Assembly: GCF_001434665.1 (NCBI RefSeq)
Contig: NZ_AZDG01000012.1
Location: 1-64,000 of the forward strand
Reading direction: 5' to 3'
From: Companilactobacillus tucceti DSM 20183
GTDB lineage: Bacteria; Bacillota; Bacilli; Lactobacillales; Lactobacillaceae
Length of the DNA stretch: 64,000 nucleotides
A program made the translations under genes and the position numbers. The notes under the pieces were generated by a model. The model had not been told where the DNA came from and searched no databases. It saw only the letters and a list, made by a program, of their open reading frames with translations. This document shows positions 18,134 to 28,118 of the stretch, one piece after another. Position 1 is the first letter of the stretch. Each line of letters opens with the position of its first letter.

Positions 18134-18181
18134 ATATTAAAAGAGATGACCAATTATTAGAAAAATAATCAATCATCTCTT
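18134..18181 (-). terminator. Terminator of the DUF5067 gene
   Basis: On the minus strand AGAGATGA-TTG-ATTATT pairs with AATAAT-TGG-TCATCTCT (5-base loop) and is followed by TTTTAATATT. Confidence 0.7.
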
Positions 18182-18210
18182 ATGAGGCTATTTTTTAAGA
18201 AATAAGCCTA

Positions 18211-18963
18211 TTAACTTAACTTAAACGGTTGTGTAGTTTGAATTGGATCGTTTGTTTGAATATTTAGAAACGACATAATAACATCATCATCTGTACTGTT
18301 CACTTTGACAAGAAGTGCGCCGTCAAAACTCTTTCCTGGTTGAACTTGATCACGGTTACTTGAATCTATGATACCAGAATAATCTCCCGTTGCTTGAGTG
18401 GCTGAAAGTTGTTGATCATCTTGTTTTAAAATGATGTATTTTGATTGGATCTGTGAAGGATTTTGTGGTGATTGAGTTTTATTGGTGTAGTTATAATTTA
18501 TCATTAAAGCAGGATCACCATTAGCGTCTTTGATAAGTTTTACATCATTGGAGAGTTTGAAGGTGAACCAGTCACTACTATAAACAAGTTCATTGTAACT
18601 TCCGGGATTCTTGATAGATTTGTCATCTGATCCAGCATTTTGTTTAGTTTCGTCCTTTTTCTCATCTGCCTTAGTCTCATCTTTAACTGATTGAGGTTTT
18701 TGTTTTTTTGATTTTTCGGCGGTTTTCTTTCTAGGTGTTACTTTTTTAAGTTTAATGTCAGTTTTTTTATGTGATGCTTTATGCTCCACCTTTGGTTCGT
18801 TATTTGATTTATTATTAAAAAAATAAACTCCTCCACCAATTAAACAAATTATAATCAGTGAGATTAAAGTTATGAAGCTCTTCTTTTTATAAAAAGGCTT
18901 ATTACGTTTATGAAACTCGCGACGAGTTAAATTGGAATTGTTTTTTGTGTTGCGTTTTTTCAT
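18211..18963 (-). CDS. Membrane-anchored DUF5067-type extracellular protein
   Basis: A 250-residue protein with a very basic N-terminus (KKRNTKNNS), one transmembrane segment (about 32-49, ITLISLIIICLIGGGVYFF), a Lys/Glu/Asp-rich linker of roughly 65 residues, and a C-terminal domain (about 120-250) resembling the immunoglobulin-like DUF5067 domain of cell-surface proteins in lactobacilli (DWFTFKLSNDVKLI, MINYNYTNKT, DGALLVKV). Type II membrane topology is expected, with the C-terminus outside. The start at 18963 follows GGGGG at 8 bases. No partner gene is adjacent. Function unknown. Confidence 0.75.
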   Translation of the reverse strand: MKKRNTKNNSNLTRREFHKRNKPFYKKKSFITLISLIIICLIGGGVYFFNNKSNNEPKVEHKASHKKTDIKLKKVTPRKKTAEKSKKQKPQSVKDETKADEKKDETKQNAGSDDKSIKNPGSYNELVYSSDWFTFKLSNDVKLIKDANGDPALMINYNYTNKTQSPQNPSQIQSKYIILKQDDQQLSATQATGDYSGIIDSSNRDQVQPGKSFDGALLVKVNSTDDDVIMSFLNIQTNDPIQTTQPFKLS

Positions 18964-19167
18964 GGTCAAAACCCCCATAAGATATACCTTTATAGTAACT
19001 TAATTGACCAGCAATATCATAGTCATTTTCCCATAAAATTTTAACCAAAAGCAGAAAAAAATATTTAAAGAAAAAAGGCTTAAAAGTATTGAACCACTTC
19101 AAAAAAAATGGTATAAATATCTGGTCGAAACATGTGGGGTTTCTATCAATATAAAAGGGGGTCAACA

Positions 19168-19383
19168 ATGATGTTGTTTTTTGGTAATCATGGCGACTAT
19201 GAGGTCACTTGCAATTTTTTGAATAAAGAGGGCCAGCGTATTGCTAAGAAGCGCGTCTGTCACAACGTTTCTAAAAAAGAAGCACGTGACGGTATGAGGG
19301 ATTATATTACAAATAGATTCTCTGATACTATTGATGTAGCTCAGCCCATTAGAGTTGTTGCTAAACCAGCAGTCTCTAAATAA
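19168..19383 (+). CDS. Small hypothetical protein
   Basis: A 71-residue protein that I do not recognise. It reads MMLFFGNHGDYEVTCNF and then a basic middle with two Cys and KKRVCHNVSKKEARDGM; no transmembrane segment. A strong ribosome binding site (AAAAGGGGG) 7 bases before the ATG at 19168 and a terminator directly after the stop argue that it is real. The longer reading from 19132 would begin upstream of the ribosome binding site. It stands alone on the + strand. Confidence 0.65.
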   Translation: MMLFFGNHGDYEVTCNFLNKEGQRIAKKRVCHNVSKKEARDGMRDYITNRFSDTIDVAQPIRVVAKPAVSK

Positions 19384-19406
19384 TACAGAAGAATAATATA
19401 CATAAG

Positions 19407-19429
19407 TCGCCTGAGGGCGATTTTTTATT
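19407..19429 (+). terminator. Intrinsic terminator
   Basis: TCGCC-TGAG-GGCGA followed by TTTTTT, just after the 71-residue protein gene. Confidence 0.88.
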
Positions 19430-19504
19430 TGCATTGATAAACGAAAATAATGATTGTGATAATATAGATAAGTATCTTTCAAGAAAGTTGGTAACATCAC
19501 AAAT

Positions 19505-20173
19505 ATGGTAAAACTGATTATGGTAAGACATGGAGAAAGTACCGCAAATGCTTTGAATCGTTACACGGGATGGAGCGACGTTGATCTTACCAAAATGGGG
19601 GAACAACAAGCACATCAGGCCGCAAAACAATTGTCTGGTATGGAAATAGAACATGTTCATACCTCAGTATTAAAGCGGGCTATTATGACAGCTTATTTGA
19701 TCCAAGATGATTTAAATATCAATTATGTGCCAATTACTAAAACTTGGCGCTTAAACGAACGACACTACGGAGCTTTACGTGGTCAGAATAAAGATAAGAC
19801 TAGAAAAGAATACGGTGTAGAGCAAGTTAGACTGTGGCGTAGAAGCTATTATACGATGCCTCCAAAGTTGTCTAAACCAGATGCAAATATTGGACCTTAT
19901 AAGTATTTGGATCCTAAGGTTATGCCGCTGTCTGAGAGCCTTTTTCAAGCTTATAATCGAATTATACCTTACTATGTTGATTCGATTGCTCCACGCTTAT
20001 TAGATGGCAAGAATCAATTGATAGTGGCTCATGGTAGTACAATTCGTGCATTGATAAAATATTTGGAAAGAATAAGTGATAAAGACATCGATGGTGTAGA
20101 AGTTGCTAATGGTAAGCCGTTGATCTATGAATTAGACAGCAAGTTAGAAATTATTGAATCAAATCGTAAATAA
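19505..20173 (+). CDS. gpmA: 2,3-bisphosphoglycerate-dependent phosphoglycerate mutase
   Basis: A 222-residue histidine phosphatase superfamily enzyme interconverting 3- and 2-phosphoglycerate in glycolysis. The catalytic His9 is in [18 protein letters not shown] and [14 protein letters not shown] are typical of the dPGM family, and the second catalytic His is in [14 protein letters not shown]. The C-terminus is slightly shorter than the E. coli enzyme. A likely promoter (TTGATA, 17 bases, TG-extended GATAAT) lies at about 19436-19466. The ribosome binding site is weak. It could be a secondary mutase paralogue. Confidence 0.88.
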   Translation: MVKLIMVRHGESTANALNRYTGWSDVDLTKMGEQQAHQAAKQLSGMEIEHVHTSVLKRAIMTAYLIQDDLNINYVPITKTWRLNERHYGALRGQNKDKTRKEYGVEQVRLWRRSYYTMPPKLSKPDANIGPYKYLDPKVMPLSESLFQAYNRIIPYYVDSIAPRLLDGKNQLIVAHGSTIRALIKYLERISDKDIDGVEVANGKPLIYELDSKLEIIESNRK

Positions 20174-20176
20174 GAA

Positions 20177-20212
20177 GAAGCAGATAAGTTTTAAATTATC
20201 TGCTTCTTTTTT
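20177..20212 (+). terminator. Intrinsic terminator after gpmA
   Basis: GAAGCAGATAA / TTATCTGCTTC with an 8-base loop and six T. The -35 box of padC follows almost directly. Confidence 0.92.
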
Positions 20213-20213
20213 A

Positions 20214-20262
20214 TTGACTTTATGTCGATAACGACATACACTGTTTATTGTCGATAACGACA
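20214..20262 (+). promoter_or_regulatory. padC promoter with two identical operator palindromes
   Basis: TTGACT (20214-20219) and TACACT (20237-20242) are 17 bases apart. TGTCGATAACGACA occurs twice, at 20223-20236 between the boxes and at 20249-20262 downstream of -10, exactly 26 bases apart. The arms TGTCG/CGACA form an inverted repeat around ATAA. Position and the linked padR gene point to PadR repression relieved by phenolic acids; binding is inferred. Confidence 0.7.
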
Positions 20263-20276
20263 CAAGGAGGTACTAA

Positions 20277-20816
<540 letters not shown>

Positions 20817-20826
20817 GCATGTTAGA

Positions 20827-20858
20827 ATGGTATACGAAACAGCGTATATCATTTTTTT
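20827..20858 (+). terminator. Terminator-like hairpin between padC and padR
   Basis: ATGGTATACG / CGTATATCAT (one G-U) with seven T lies 11 bases after padC and 16 bases before padR. It should partly uncouple repressor from enzyme expression. Confidence 0.75.
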
Positions 20859-20873
20859 GTTACGGAGAGAATA

Positions 20874-21404
20874 ATGCCCAAAAAACGTATTTTACCCTAT
20901 GTTTTATTAGGATTGATCAATAATAAAGGTAACCTATCTGGATACCAAATTAGCCAAGAATTTAAACATGAAATTGGTGATTTTTGGCATGCTTCTCATA
21001 GTCAAATTTATCCAGAATTGTCTAGAATGAAAGATGATGGATGGTTGGTTGATCATGATGAAGAGAAATCGACTTTTTACAGTATCACAGAAAAGGGACA
21101 TCAAATATTAAGGAATTGGATGGAGGAACCTTTAACGGACAGCGAAGAGATTTTTTCACTAAAATTGTACTTTATCAATGATGAATCCGATCCTTTGCTG
21201 CAGGAACTTTTAAAGCAAGAACTCAAATTAAAACATTCTAAACTGTCGTACTTGGAAGGTAGACTAAAAGAAGTATTTATAAATCAAAAGATCATTCAAA
21301 AAAACTATGGTCATTATTTGATTTTGACACGAGCTATCGAACGTGAAAAGAATCATATTCAATGGTTGAAAGATAAAATAGGGCACAAAAAAGACGCAGA
21401 ATAA
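20874..21404 (+). CDS. padR: PadR-family transcriptional repressor
   Basis: A 176-residue regulator with an N-terminal winged helix (about 5-90; VLLGLINNKGNLSGYQISQEF, FWHASHSQIYPELSRMKDDGW, the standard PadR recognition sequence) and a C-terminal dimerisation helix region (about 95-175, charged and coiled-coil-like). It represses phenolic acid decarboxylase in Bacillus and Lactobacillus relatives. It sits downstream of padC, in the same direction, with GGAGAG before the ATG. The stop codon overlaps the terminator stem. Confidence 0.93.
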   Translation: MPKKRILPYVLLGLINNKGNLSGYQISQEFKHEIGDFWHASHSQIYPELSRMKDDGWLVDHDEEKSTFYSITEKGHQILRNWMEEPLTDSEEIFSLKLYFINDESDPLLQELLKQELKLKHSKLSYLEGRLKEVFINQKIIQKNYGHYLILTRAIEREKNHIQWLKDKIGHKKDAE

Positions 21405-21424
21405 ATTTATTCTGCGTCTTTTCT
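21387..21424. terminator. Bidirectional intrinsic terminator
   Basis: AAAAGACGCAGAATA pairs with TATTCTGCGTCTTTT across a 4-6 base loop; it lies between convergent padR and kup. Confidence 0.92.
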
Positions 21425-21436
21425 TGTAATTAAATT

Positions 21437-23518
21437 TTATTCATCATCATCGTCATCGATAGGTTGATCGATAGGGATGTCTCTTAATGCAGAGCTATCT
21501 TTTCTGACCAAACGTAGACGATTTAATGATACTTTACCTAGAACTAATGGAACTCTTTCCTCCAGTACATCACTGTATGATAATCCAAACCAGTTAGCAG
21601 GAGAAATGAATTTCTGTAGTAGTAGACGTAATCTAATGATACCTTTTTTAACATTACTGATCTTTGTATCAGGTGAGAGAACCTCTTTGATAAGAACAAA
21701 TGAGAAGTCACCAACTTGGCGATCAGGTATAGTCGTGTATTTTTGCGGTTGTGTTTTGATTTCACCACTGGCCATAAGGTCTTGTACGACTTGTCGTAGA
21801 TAAACATTAACTTTTTGGTCAACTCTAAAGCCTAGATATAATTGAACACTGACCATGTAGTCAGTATCAAATGTTTCTACACTATAGGCCGCAGTATAAG
21901 GCTCATCCGTAACGTTTACTGTGACAAACCAATAAACCTCAGCTCTCTTTGGACGTTTATCTAAGATGGAATATAAGATATTCTTCTTGATTCTGTAACC
22001 GTCATGAACTTTAGTTAAGTAAACCAAATTAGTTGTGTAAAGTGGATAACTTGGATCTTTTCTAAGATCATTTAATTGATGTTTGAAAGCTAGTAATGAG
22101 GCGAAGTGACTTCTGAATGTATTATCATCCATTAATCTATCACCATATCTCCAAATGAACATAACACTGATCAAAACAGCAGCAATGAACATTGTGATAT
22201 ATGCACCGTGGATAAACTTACTACTATTTGTTACAAAGAAGATACTTTCAATAACAAAGAAGAAGCCAATAATTAATGACGTCAAAAGGCGATTGAAGCG
22301 TTTCATCAATAACCATTGATGTAGCAATATCGTTGTCATTAACATTGTGATCGTAATTTCCAAACCATAAGCATTAGACATGTTTTCAGAATTTTGGAAG
22401 TAAATTACGATAAAAAGACAAACTACCCAAATGATTGAATTTACAGTTGGAATATATAGTTGTCCTTTGAAATTGGTAGGATAGTATGTTTTCAAACGTG
22501 GGAAGATTCTCAGTTTGATAGCTTCTGAAACTAAAGTATATGATCCCGAAATCAATGCTTGAGATGCAATGATAGCAGCCAAAGCTGATAAGAAAATTCC
22601 AAAGACACGTAAATTATCAGGCATTGACTGATAGAAAGGATTCATCGAATCCATTGCTTGCATAGCTGCATTATCTTTAACACGTAATAACCAAACAGCT
22701 TGTCCTAAGTAACTCAATAGAAGACATATTTTAACAAAAGGCCAACTAGTGTAAATATTAGAACGACCAACATGTCCCATATCAGAGTAAAGTGCTTCTG
22801 CACCAGTTGTGGCTAGAAAAATACTTCCCAAGATAAAGACACCACGAATATTGATAGGACTGCGTAGTAATTCAAAAGCATAGTAAGGATTTAGAGCGCG
22901 AATAATAGTCCAGTCAAAAGAAATATTATAAATACCCATGAGTCCTAAGAACGCAAACCAAACCAACATAATTGGTCCAAAGGCTCGACCTATCAATTGC
23001 GTTCCAAATCTTTGAATGAAAAACAAAGTTGATAGGATTATTAAAGTGATAATGATAACCTGTGTCTGATTATGAATCAAAACATTATTGTTAAAGGCGA
23101 TTCCCTTTAAACCTTCAATAGCGGCTGTAACGGTAACAGCAGGAGTCATCATCCCATCGGCTAAGAAAGTAGCCCCACCAACCATTGCTGGGATAATTAA
23201 CCATTTGGCCCGTTTTCTCACTAAAGTATAGAGAGCAAAGATTCCACCCTCACCACGGTTATCAGCACGTAAAGCAATTAATACGTACTTGATAGTGGTA
23301 ACTAAGGTCAATGTCCAGAAAATTAATGAAACACTACCTAAAATAAAATTGGTGGACATTTTACTTAATCCACCATTCCCCACCATTAATGAGTGCATAA
23401 CATATAGAGGCGAAGTTCCGATGTCTCCATATACGATTCCTAAAGCAATTAGGAATCCCGCTAGACTCATTTTTGAATGAGGATTATTTTTTAAAGAATT
23501 CAATTCACGTTTTTCCAT
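21437..23518 (-). CDS. kup: KUP-family potassium uptake protein
   Basis: A 693-residue K+:H+ symporter. The N-terminal half has about 12 membrane segments with the family signatures LGIVYGDIGTSPLYV and RADNRGEGGIFALY; the C-terminal cytoplasmic part (about 455-690) is soluble and ends in an acidic tail (PIDQPIDDDDDE). KUP proteins of lactic acid bacteria are inhibited by c-di-AMP in the best-studied case, and a c-di-AMP receptor gene is also in this window. The start is the ATG at 23518 with TTGGAG 8 bases upstream; the longer reading uses TTG within that site. Monocistronic. Confidence 0.94.
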   Translation of the reverse strand: MEKRELNSLKNNPHSKMSLAGFLIALGIVYGDIGTSPLYVMHSLMVGNGGLSKMSTNFILGSVSLIFWTLTLVTTIKYVLIALRADNRGEGGIFALYTLVRKRAKWLIIPAMVGGATFLADGMMTPAVTVTAAIEGLKGIAFNNNVLIHNQTQVIIITLIILSTLFFIQRFGTQLIGRAFGPIMLVWFAFLGLMGIYNISFDWTIIRALNPYYAFELLRSPINIRGVFILGSIFLATTGAEALYSDMGHVGRSNIYTSWPFVKICLLLSYLGQAVWLLRVKDNAAMQAMDSMNPFYQSMPDNLRVFGIFLSALAAIIASQALISGSYTLVSEAIKLRIFPRLKTYYPTNFKGQLYIPTVNSIIWVVCLFIVIYFQNSENMSNAYGLEITITMLMTTILLHQWLLMKRFNRLLTSLIIGFFFVIESIFFVTNSSKFIHGAYITMFIAAVLISVMFIWRYGDRLMDDNTFRSHFASLLAFKHQLNDLRKDPSYPLYTTNLVYLTKVHDGYRIKKNILYSILDKRPKRAEVYWFVTVNVTDEPYTAAYSVETFDTDYMVSVQLYLGFRVDQKVNVYLRQVVQDLMASGEIKTQPQKYTTIPDRQVGDFSFVLIKEVLSPDTKISNVKKGIIRLRLLLQKFISPANWFGLSYSDVLEERVPLVLGKVSLNRLRLVRKDSSALRDIPIDQPIDDDDDE

Positions 23519-23640
23519 ATAAATAATCTCCAAATAAACAGTTCAAGCGTGATTATAACATTAGAAAAGGACACATTAAACCTTTTAATTTTGGTCTAGT
23601 TAGCAAGCTCTTTAGTGATGAGGTTAGCTGAAATCTGGTA

Positions 23641-26064
23641 TTAATTTAGTTTGTGAAGTGGAATTGATAGTTTGGAATTATTTAATTCAAAACTATATTT
23701 CAAATCTTGATTGCCACGAACTGTCATTCCAAAGTCTGTAGCATAGATTATTAAACCTAATTGATGACCTTTGATTAGGTTATAGAAATTAGGCTGTAAT
23801 TCAATACTTAAGTCATATAATTTATTAGGGATCAATTCATCAGTTTTGTATGGATTATGACGATTTTGGAGATTGATATGTCCCTTAGTGATCATCTTTG
23901 AGTCTGTTTCCTTAGCGAGCTCAAATTCTCTCAAGTCATCTTTTCTCCAATCAAAAGTTTCATCGATACCATTTGGAGTTAGAACAGATGGTGAAACTTT
24001 TAGACGTTTTTCCTTACCATAATCGACTAATTGGAAGCTAAGCATACCAAGATCTTGGTTCGATGATACTTTTAAGTCAAGCTTTGGAATACCATCTAGA
24101 GTCATGTTTTCAGATAATTTATCAGTCTTAAATACTAAACGATTTTCATTTAATGGACTGTCGTCTTTTAGAAGATCTGCTTGCCATTCATCATTATCTT
24201 TTGAGTATTCCTGATATAAGTCGTCAGGTAAAGAATCTTTGAATGATAAAGTTTCTTTAGATGAAGTTTTAGTAAGTTTATCAGGAGCTAGATTAAATAT
24301 TTCTTTGTCGTTATCAGGGTCGCTCCAATTATCATATGTATTCCATGTTTCAGGTTTGACGTTATCTTGAATAACAACATCAGGAATAACTTTTTCAGCC
24401 TGATTATCAACATCTAACAATTCGTGAGTTAGCCATAAATTGATCATGTCTGTATAGTCGATAGAACGGAAGTTATTGATATATATGTGTTGTCCTTGAT
24501 GAAGAATAGCCTTTTGAACCATATTATTATTTTTGATGCCGTTCCAAAGTCTCTCCACATTTCTAGGTTTAACGTTCCAGTCATTTAATCCGTGGACCAT
24601 TAAAACATCGGCTTTAACATTTTTGAAATTCTTGTGATAGTTTCTAGCATCCCAAAAAGTATTGTAATCTCCAGTATCACGGTCTTCATCATGATTTATT
24701 TCTATTAATTTTTGATCCCAATCTTCTTTAACACGGTGGAAGTCACCAGGATTGAGACGACGACTGAAAGTCTCTTCAGCTAAAACATCAGCATCCTCAC
24801 CAGGGAATCCACCAGCAGCAATAACTAATCCACCATCACGATAGTAGTCATACCAACTAGAAATAGCAGCTTCAGTAACGATAGTTTTCAATCCTTCAAC
24901 ACCAGTAGTTGCCGCTGCTGTTGCTAAGGTACCTAGATATGAGCGTCCAGTCATACCAATTGATTTGTTGGACCACCATGCTTTAATTTCAATATTATCG
25001 ACACGATTTGTGAAAGCAACACGATTGCCAGCTAACCATTCAATAATGGCCGTAGTTGAAGTAGTTTCTTCAGGACCGCCAGTAGTTCTCATACCATCAG
25101 AGTCGCTAGTACCAATTCCTGAAGCATAAACTACCGCAAATCCACGTGCCAAGAAATAATCATTTAAGCTGTAACAAAGATCTTTTATAAATCCTTCTTC
25201 AGCTTCTTTAGCAGTACCATTTATCGGACGTTTGTCTGGGAGTTTTTCGTCTGGTGCTTTATATTCGATATCTTCGTATTTAACATTGTTTGGTTCTTTA
25301 TGACGAAGTGGGACATTGACATTATGAGTCATTTCTAAGCCAGTTTCATCGTTTGTACCTTGAAGATAAGGTGTAGCAGTATATAAAACTGGAACTTTTA
25401 ATCCATTTTCTGTTTGAGCGGGACGGATAATTTCAGCTTTTAATAAATCAAGTTTCCCGTCATGGTCTGTATCTTGAGATGATTCAACATAAACTACCTC
25501 ACGAATCAATTTATGTGGATCGAAAACTGGTAAAGTTTTTCCGTTAAAAAGTAATTGTTTTGTTGTGTTTTTATAGAATGGTACAAAATAACCTTGAGTA
25601 GCTAGTCTATCTATAAATGATTGACCATTTTTAGTGTGAGTAGCAAGCAACCAATACCATGCTGAAATAATTTCATCATGATCAAAGTGATTAGATTTAT
25701 GATCTGACACTTTAAGTTGAATTTTTTTCATAGCACTCAATGGATCAGAAAAATCAAAATCTACATCAGGATTAAATTGTAAAAGTTGAAGAGCAATATT
25801 ATAGAAAGCAGAGACAGATACTTGATCATTGTTTTCTAAGTAATCAAAGACATCTGAATCCTCTGTTGCTTGTAATGAATGTAATCGGTGTGCAAAAGCT
25901 TGATCTGATTTTATTTCAGGATAACTAAGTTTAAGAAAGCTCTTTAAAAGTTTACTAGGGCTAGTCTCATCCTCATTAGTCTTGTTTAAAAATTTGATTT
26001 CTTTCAATTCTTTAATCTGAGTATCAAAATCAGTAGGTCGAATAGCAAATTGATTATTACGCAT
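23641..26064 (-). CDS. pepX: Xaa-Pro dipeptidyl-peptidase PepX
   Basis: An 807-residue cytoplasmic serine peptidase (family S15) releasing Xaa-Pro dipeptides from peptides, central to casein peptide use in lactic acid bacteria. It has an N-terminal helical domain, an alpha/beta-hydrolase domain with nucleophile Ser375 in GMTGRSYLG, the acid and His positions in [14 protein letters not shown] and [11 protein letters not shown], and a C-terminal jelly-roll (CocE/NonD-type) domain. Length fits the family (about 790-810). AAGGAG precedes the ATG. Single gene. Confidence 0.96.
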   Translation of the reverse strand: MRNNQFAIRPTDFDTQIKELKEIKFLNKTNEDETSPSKLLKSFLKLSYPEIKSDQAFAHRLHSLQATEDSDVFDYLENNDQVSVSAFYNIALQLLQFNPDVDFDFSDPLSAMKKIQLKVSDHKSNHFDHDEIISAWYWLLATHTKNGQSFIDRLATQGYFVPFYKNTTKQLLFNGKTLPVFDPHKLIREVVYVESSQDTDHDGKLDLLKAEIIRPAQTENGLKVPVLYTATPYLQGTNDETGLEMTHNVNVPLRHKEPNNVKYEDIEYKAPDEKLPDKRPINGTAKEAEEGFIKDLCYSLNDYFLARGFAVVYASGIGTSDSDGMRTTGGPEETTSTTAIIEWLAGNRVAFTNRVDNIEIKAWWSNKSIGMTGRSYLGTLATAAATTGVEGLKTIVTEAAISSWYDYYRDGGLVIAAGGFPGEDADVLAEETFSRRLNPGDFHRVKEDWDQKLIEINHDEDRDTGDYNTFWDARNYHKNFKNVKADVLMVHGLNDWNVKPRNVERLWNGIKNNNMVQKAILHQGQHIYINNFRSIDYTDMINLWLTHELLDVDNQAEKVIPDVVIQDNVKPETWNTYDNWSDPDNDKEIFNLAPDKLTKTSSKETLSFKDSLPDDLYQEYSKDNDEWQADLLKDDSPLNENRLVFKTDKLSENMTLDGIPKLDLKVSSNQDLGMLSFQLVDYGKEKRLKVSPSVLTPNGIDETFDWRKDDLREFELAKETDSKMITKGHINLQNRHNPYKTDELIPNKLYDLSIELQPNFYNLIKGHQLGLIIYATDFGMTVRGNQDLKYSFELNNSKLSIPLHKLN

Positions 26065-26168
26065 AACAAAACATCTCCTTAATCTATTTATGACTCATGC
26101 CCTCAGTATAAGATAATTAATTCACAATTTCTATTTGATTTGAGTAGTTGTCAAAAAATGATTTACAG

Positions 26169-26591
26169 CTAATCGGATAATTGGTTGATGATTTTGGACA
26201 AGCCATTTGAAACTGTCAATTTATTTTCGGGTCCAATGGCGTCAATAATAATTTTTTCGGTTTCGTTAAAGTAATCGTCAATTTGTTTTGATAGATTATT
26301 TGCTTTTGGTGTTAATTTAAGTTGTTTTAGTCTTGCATCTTTTTTTACAGGAGTTCGAGTTATTAAATTTCTATCTTCCATTAATTTAAGAGAGCTTGTT
26401 GCAGTTGCTCTTCTGATATTAAATTCTTTTTCTATATCTCTTTGAAAGACATCTTTTTCTTCGTTATGTGCAATATAGTCAATAATACTGATTTGTACAC
26501 TAGTTAAGCCTAATGTTTGGGCAAATTTATCAGCATTTCTTGTTACAGAATTGTTAACCTTTTTTATAAGAGTTCCAAATTTACGGTTCAT
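26169..26591 (-). CDS. MarR-family transcriptional regulator
   Basis: A 140-residue winged-helix regulator with SVQISIIDYIAH, EKEFNIRRATATSSLKLMEDRNLITRTPVKKDARLKQLKLT, the classic MarR recognition helix plus basic wing. It is divergent from an MFS efflux gene. Two palindromes in the shared promoter region are the likely operators, so autorepression together with repression of the pump is expected (inference). AGGTGG precedes the ATG. Confidence 0.92.
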   Translation of the reverse strand: MNRKFGTLIKKVNNSVTRNADKFAQTLGLTSVQISIIDYIAHNEEKDVFQRDIEKEFNIRRATATSSLKLMEDRNLITRTPVKKDARLKQLKLTPKANNLSKQIDDYFNETEKIIIDAIGPENKLTVSNGLSKIINQLSD

Positions 26592-26605
26592 ATTTCCACC
26601 TCGTT

Positions 26606-26619
26606 GTTAGAAGTCTAAC
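26606..26619. promoter_or_regulatory. MarR operator 1
   Basis: GTTAGAAGTCTAAC has perfect 6-base arms and lies 15 bases before the marR start, covering its leader. Confidence 0.7.
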
Positions 26620-26667
26620 ATAATGCTAGCGAAAGCTTACATGAATATGGTATAACTGATGTCGCTA

Positions 26668-26681
26668 GTTAGAATTCTAAC
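26668..26681. promoter_or_regulatory. MarR operator 2
   Basis: GTTAGAATTCTAAC is a perfect 14-base palindrome, 62 bases from operator 1 and 34 bases before the MFS start. Confidence 0.75.
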
Positions 26682-26714
26682 AACATCTATTTAGGAAATT
26701 AGGGAGAAATTATT

Positions 26715-28088
26715 TTGAATAAAACTTTAAATTCTAAATTGATTCTTTCAATTTTGGCGACAGGACTATTGGCATTCAGTGGTATCGTCGTGGAGACAGC
26801 GACTAATGTCACTTTTCCAACATTAATGAAAGAATTCAATGTTACAACATCTTCAGTTCAATGGCTGACGACTGGATATCTGTTGGTAGCGTCAATTATG
26901 ATGCCTTTATCAGCCTTTTTAAAAAACAATTTCACGTCAAAAAAATTATTCACTATTGCGGCTTCTTTGTTTGCAATTGGTTTATTAGCTGATGCTTTAG
27001 CTCCAGTCTTTATGGTATTAGTTGTTGGTAGAGTTATTCAAGGTATTGGTGCAGGGATAGCTTTACCATTAATGTTTAATATTATTTTAGAGCAGGCTCC
27101 ACAAGAAAAAATTGGTTTCTTGATGGGTATAGGAACTTTAATAATCGCAATTGCGCCAGCAGTGGGTCCAACATTTGGCGGTATTATCGTGGACGCTTTT
27201 GGTTGGCGTAGTATTTTTGGATCCTTGATACCAGTAGTTATTATTGCCTTAATAATAGGGATGTTTGAAATTCAGCAAGTAACAAAACCAATCAAATCTA
27301 CTTTAGATTTTTTGAGTGTGCTCTATATTGCCATTACTTTTATTGGCTTGATTGTTGGATTTAGTAATCTATCTAAGGGATTGGTTTACTTTTTGATACC
27401 AACTTTGATAGGAGTTATATTTTTAATTTTATTTATTAAGCGTTCAAATTCGATTGAAAAGCCTTTATTAAATTTAAAGGTTTTAGGTAATAAATTATTT
27501 CGTAAACATTTAGTTGCTTTCTTTTTGTTTCAGATGGCAGCATTAGGAATGTCGTTTATTTTGCCTAACTACATTCAATTGGTAAATCAAAAATCTGCCT
27601 TAATAGCTGGTTTAGTTGTTTTACCTGGTGCAGCTCTTGGAGCAATTTTTGCACCGCTGAGTGGAAGTTTATTAGATCATTTGGGAGCTAGAAAGCCAAT
27701 TATATTTGGCGCTTTTTTACAAATCATTTCAATGATCATCTTTTCTATTTTTGGTAAGAATCTATTTGTTTGGTCAGTTTTGATACTTTATGTTATCTAT
27801 ATGGGAGGAATAGGTACTAGTTTTGATAATACAATGACAAATGGTATTGGTCAATTAGATAAATCTGATACAGCAAATGGGAATGGATTGTTTAATACTG
27901 TGCAGCAATTTGCAGGTGCAGTAGGGACATCAGTCATATCAGCTATTGTGGCCACTTCTCAATCAGCTAATAGTGGTTTAAGTTATGCCATAAAAACGGC
28001 AACTGGTTCACAACATGCCTTTATATTTTTATTAATATTATTGATTCTTGCAGGAATACTTGTAAATAAAGCTACTAAGGCAAAATAA
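26715..28088 (+). CDS. MFS drug-efflux transporter (DHA2, EmrB/QacA type)
   Basis: A 457-residue proton-driven exporter with about 14 hydrophobic segments. N-terminal motifs VQWLTTGYLLVASIMMPLSAF and VGRVIQGIGAGIALPLMFNII are the DHA2-family motifs D1/B, and APAVGPTFGGIIVD is motif C of antiporters. It starts at TTG (26715) with AGGGAGAAA before it. It is controlled, by position, by the divergent MarR regulator; the substrate is not predictable. Confidence 0.9.
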   Translation: MNKTLNSKLILSILATGLLAFSGIVVETATNVTFPTLMKEFNVTTSSVQWLTTGYLLVASIMMPLSAFLKNNFTSKKLFTIAASLFAIGLLADALAPVFMVLVVGRVIQGIGAGIALPLMFNIILEQAPQEKIGFLMGIGTLIIAIAPAVGPTFGGIIVDAFGWRSIFGSLIPVVIIALIIGMFEIQQVTKPIKSTLDFLSVLYIAITFIGLIVGFSNLSKGLVYFLIPTLIGVIFLILFIKRSNSIEKPLLNLKVLGNKLFRKHLVAFFLFQMAALGMSFILPNYIQLVNQKSALIAGLVVLPGAALGAIFAPLSGSLLDHLGARKPIIFGAFLQIISMIIFSIFGKNLFVWSVLILYVIYMGGIGTSFDNTMTNGIGQLDKSDTANGNGLFNTVQQFAGAVGTSVISAIVATSQSANSGLSYAIKTATGSQHAFIFLLILLILAGILVNKATKAK

Positions 28089-28117
28089 AAAGACATCCAA
28101 ATTTTGGATGTCTTTTT
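28086..28117. terminator. Bidirectional intrinsic terminator
   Basis: AAAAGACATCCAAA / TTGGATGTCTTTTT between the convergent MFS and pepC genes. Confidence 0.92.
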
Positions 28118-28118
28118 A

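Larger units (their letters stand above)
17832..18210. other. 379-base intergenic region between manO and the DUF5067 gene
   Basis: Apart from the long hairpin at 17909 and the minus-strand terminator at 18134, I see no gene here. An open frame at 17831-18013 crosses the hairpin, lacks a ribosome binding site and is not supported. Confidence 0.5.
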
